Positions 62,268 to 64,000 of a stretch of 64,000 nt of DNA are shown in pieces; within the stretch, counting starts at the first letter, position 1; each line of letters opens with the position of its first letter. Source of the stretch: Roseitranquillus sp963709765 (GTDB lineage: Bacteria; Pseudomonadota; Alphaproteobacteria; Rhodobacterales; Rhodobacteraceae); the NCBI GenBank assembly GCA_963709765.1, contig CAVPXL010000001.1, positions 372,001 to 436,000 of the forward strand. Reading direction: 5' to 3'. The position numbers and the translations under genes were made by a program. The notes beneath the pieces were generated by a model that was given only the letters and a program-made list of their open reading frames with translations, was not told where the DNA came from and searched no databases.

Positions 62268-63918
62268 CTAGCCGGCCAGCAGCGCGCGCGCCGCGCCGCG
62301 CGCTTCGTCGGTAACCGTGTCGCCAGCCAGCATCCGGGCGATCTCGTCGATCCTTGCGCCGGCGCCGAGCGAAACCACGGAGGAGAGCGTCGTACCCTCC
62401 GTCACCCGCTTCTCCACCCGCCAGTGATGGTCGGCCAGCGCCGCCACCTGCGGCGAATGCGTCACGACCAGAACCTGCCCCTCGCGCGCCAGAGCGGCCA
62501 GGCGGCGGCCGACCGCATCCGCCGTCGCGCCCCCGACGCCGCGGTCGATCTCGTCGAAGATCAGCGTGACCCCCGAGGACCGGGCGGTCAGACAGACCTT
62601 CAGAGCCAGCAGAAACCGGCTCAACTCCCCGCCCGACGCGATCCGGTCGAGCGGCCCGGCCGGAGCCCCCGGATTGGTTGCGACGGTGAACCGGACGGCG
62701 TCCTTGCCGTCTGGGCCGGATGCGGATGACGCGATCTCGGTCGCAAAGATCGCGCGTTCCATCTTCAGCGGCGCCAGCTCGGCTGCCATCGCCGCGTCGA
62801 GCCGCCCCGCCGCCGAACGCCGCGCCGCGCTCAGGGCATCGGCGACCCGGTCGTAATCGGCCTCCGCCTGCGCTCTTGCCGCGGCGAGGCGTGCCAGATC
62901 CGCTTCGCCGGCGTCGATCGCCGCCAGCCGGATCCCGCAATGCCTCGGCATGGGCGGCCAGCTCGTCGGGCAACACGTCATGCTTGCGCGCCAGCCCGCG
63001 GATCGCGAACAGCCGCTCCTCGACCAGATCGAGCTCGCCCGGGTCGAAGGCAATCGCTTCCAAGGTCTCCGCTATGCCCGCTTGCGCCGCGCCCAATTCA
63101 GTCAGTGCCCGGTCGAGCGCGGCCAGTGCCGTATCGAGCCGTCCTTCCACGCCACCGGCCGCCCCCTCGAGCCACCGCAGCGCGTCCAGCATCTGGCCCT
63201 CTGCGCCATTGGCGCTCAGGGCCTGCGCGGCACGATCCACATCCTCGCCGACGCGCACGGCGGCCTGCATGAGCCGGCGGCGCGCGTCGAGCGTGGCCTC
63301 CTCTCCCGGCTCCGGCGCCAGCGCGTCCAACTCGCTCACGGCGTGGCGCAGGAACGATTCCTCGGCCCGCGCGGCCTCGAACGCTTCCGCCTCGCGCGCC
63401 GCATCGCGCTGTGCCGAGGCGAGGGCCGACCACGCCGTTCGGGTCGCGGCAAGCTCCTCCTCCAGCCCGGCAAAGGCGTCGAGCAGCGCCCTGTGGCCGC
63501 GCGCATTGAGAAGTCCGCGATCGTCGTGCTGGCCGTGCAACTCCACCAGCGTCTCCGCCAGCCGCCGCAACACCTCACCGCTCACCCGCCGGTCGTTGAC
63601 CCAGGCAGTCTTGCGGCCATCCGCGGTGTTGACGCGGCGCAGGATCAGACCGTCATCGTCCGGCAGCCCCGCTTCGCTCAGAACCGCATGGGCGGGATGG
63701 CCGGGGGCGAGATCGAAGACAGCCGTCACCTCGCCCTGCGGCGCCCCCGCCCGCACCAGCGCCGCGCGGCCACGCCAGCCCAGCACAAAACCCAGGGCGT
63801 CCAGCAGGATCGACTTGCCGGCGCCGGTCTCGCCGGTCAGCACGTTGAGACCCGGCCGGAAGTCAAGCTCCAGCCGGTCGATGATGAGCAGATCGCGGAT
63901 ATCGAGACCGCGCAGCAT
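62268..63918 (-). CDS. recN: DNA repair protein RecN, with a frame change
   Basis: RecN is an SMC-like ATPase for double-strand break repair. The N-terminus MLRGLDIRDLLIIDRLELDF is followed by Walker A LTGETGAGKS, then RRVNTADGRKTAWVNDRRVS and ELHGQHDDRGLLNARGH. A coiled-coil region runs to about 62931, where the frame changes at GGATCCGG. The protein continues RLAAIDAGEADLARLAAARA to the signature ASGGELSRFLLALK, Walker B TLIFDEIDRGVGGATADAV and a C-terminal region ending at 62268. One extra C explains the change. The restored length of about 549 residues is normal, so a sequencing error is likely. Confidence 0.9.
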
Positions 63919-63921
63919 GGC

Positions 63922-64000
63922 TCAGTCCCGTCGCGTGCGCCGCGACTGCAACCGGCTCCACGCCGGCAACAGCGCGAGGACGGCGCCGCCTTGCGCATCG
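63922..64000 (-). CDS. Possible C-terminus of the gene upstream of recN (partial)
   Basis: A minus-strand frame enters at the window end and stops with TGA at 63922-63924, 3 bases before the recN start. It gives GGAVLALLPAWSRLQSRRTR plus RD. Only 25 residues are visible and no family can be named. In related bacteria bamD precedes recN, but this short end does not let me confirm it. Confidence 0.4.
   Translation of the reverse strand, partial: DAQGGAVLALLPAWSRLQSRRTRRD

Noticed and set aside
1..64000. tRNA, rRNA, CRISPR arrays, insertion sequences, prophage
   Set aside because: I looked for tRNA-like TTC-loop sequences, regular short repeats, transposase motifs and integrase motifs on both strands and found none I could support.

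Overview
The window is 64 kb of GC-rich bacterial chromosome whose gene content and order point to an alphaproteobacterium of the Rhodobacterales (Roseobacter/Paracoccaceae type). The reasons are a nuo operon with a small extra membrane gene between nuoC and nuoD, a gph / glmU-glmS divergent block, VPLPA-type C-terminal sorting signals, a DUF3422 protein beside pntAB, and a bolA / J-domain / cobS-cobT / pepP block. No tRNA, rRNA, CRISPR array, insertion sequence or prophage was seen.

Layout. 1-2326 (minus): start of a complex I operon, nuoA-nuoB-nuoC-small membrane protein-nuoD (nuoD runs off the window). 2456-3310: a secreted VPLPA-CTERM protein made of four 57-residue repeats. 3411-12442 (minus): a leucine/isovalerate catabolic cluster (isovaleryl-CoA dehydrogenase, an LprI-like secreted protein, methylcrotonyl-CoA carboxylase beta and alpha, HMG-CoA lyase, methylglutaconyl-CoA hydratase), interrupted by a plus-strand frameshifted alpha/beta-hydrolase and the remnant of a second VPLPA-CTERM gene. 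12489-18362: a DegT-type aminotransferase, gph, and divergent glmU-glmS with a HAD-like protein lacking its catalytic aspartates. 18354-21518: an acyl-CoA synthetase, a lipoprotein and moaA. 21527-30503: a peptide-utilisation module in which a fused double-ATPase ABC gene, argE, an M20 amidohydrolase and a membrane-anchored hypothetical face a binding protein and two permeases. 30706-36093: a YeeE/YedE sulfur transporter, DUF3422 and pntAB. 36201-42976: ICMT-like methyltransferase, kynU, GNAT, a D-lyxose isomerase-like protein, a C26 glutamine amidotransferase, glcG-like and glcB genes and small membrane proteins. 43083-49651: pepN, a PfpI/DJ-1 protein, an acyltransferase, a transglycosylase-like lipoprotein and gatB. 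49761-50414: remnant of a third VPLPA-CTERM gene. 50814-57835: DUF4177, bolA, a J-domain protein, msrB, cobS, cobT and pepP. 57984-64000: DUF427, a ClC channel, a GlcD-type FAD oxidase, an unrecognised small protein and recN.

Most of the window is housekeeping and core metabolism. The less ordinary content is: (i) three VPLPA-CTERM loci, one repeat-built and intact and two broken by in-frame stops; (ii) an envelope protein gene of LprI type embedded in the leucine operon with TGATG coupling; (iii) a predicted catalytically dead HAD protein next to glmS; (iv) palindromes holding both stop codons of convergent genes; and (v) an orphan small protein at 61803-62150.

Caution: five otherwise well-conserved genes (alpha/beta-hydrolase, peptide-binding protein, YeeE, cobT, recN) carry six single-base-type frame changes, and recN and cobT are not genes one expects to lose. 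A share of these are probably sequencing or assembly errors. I judged all family assignments from sequence motifs and gene context alone; no search was run.
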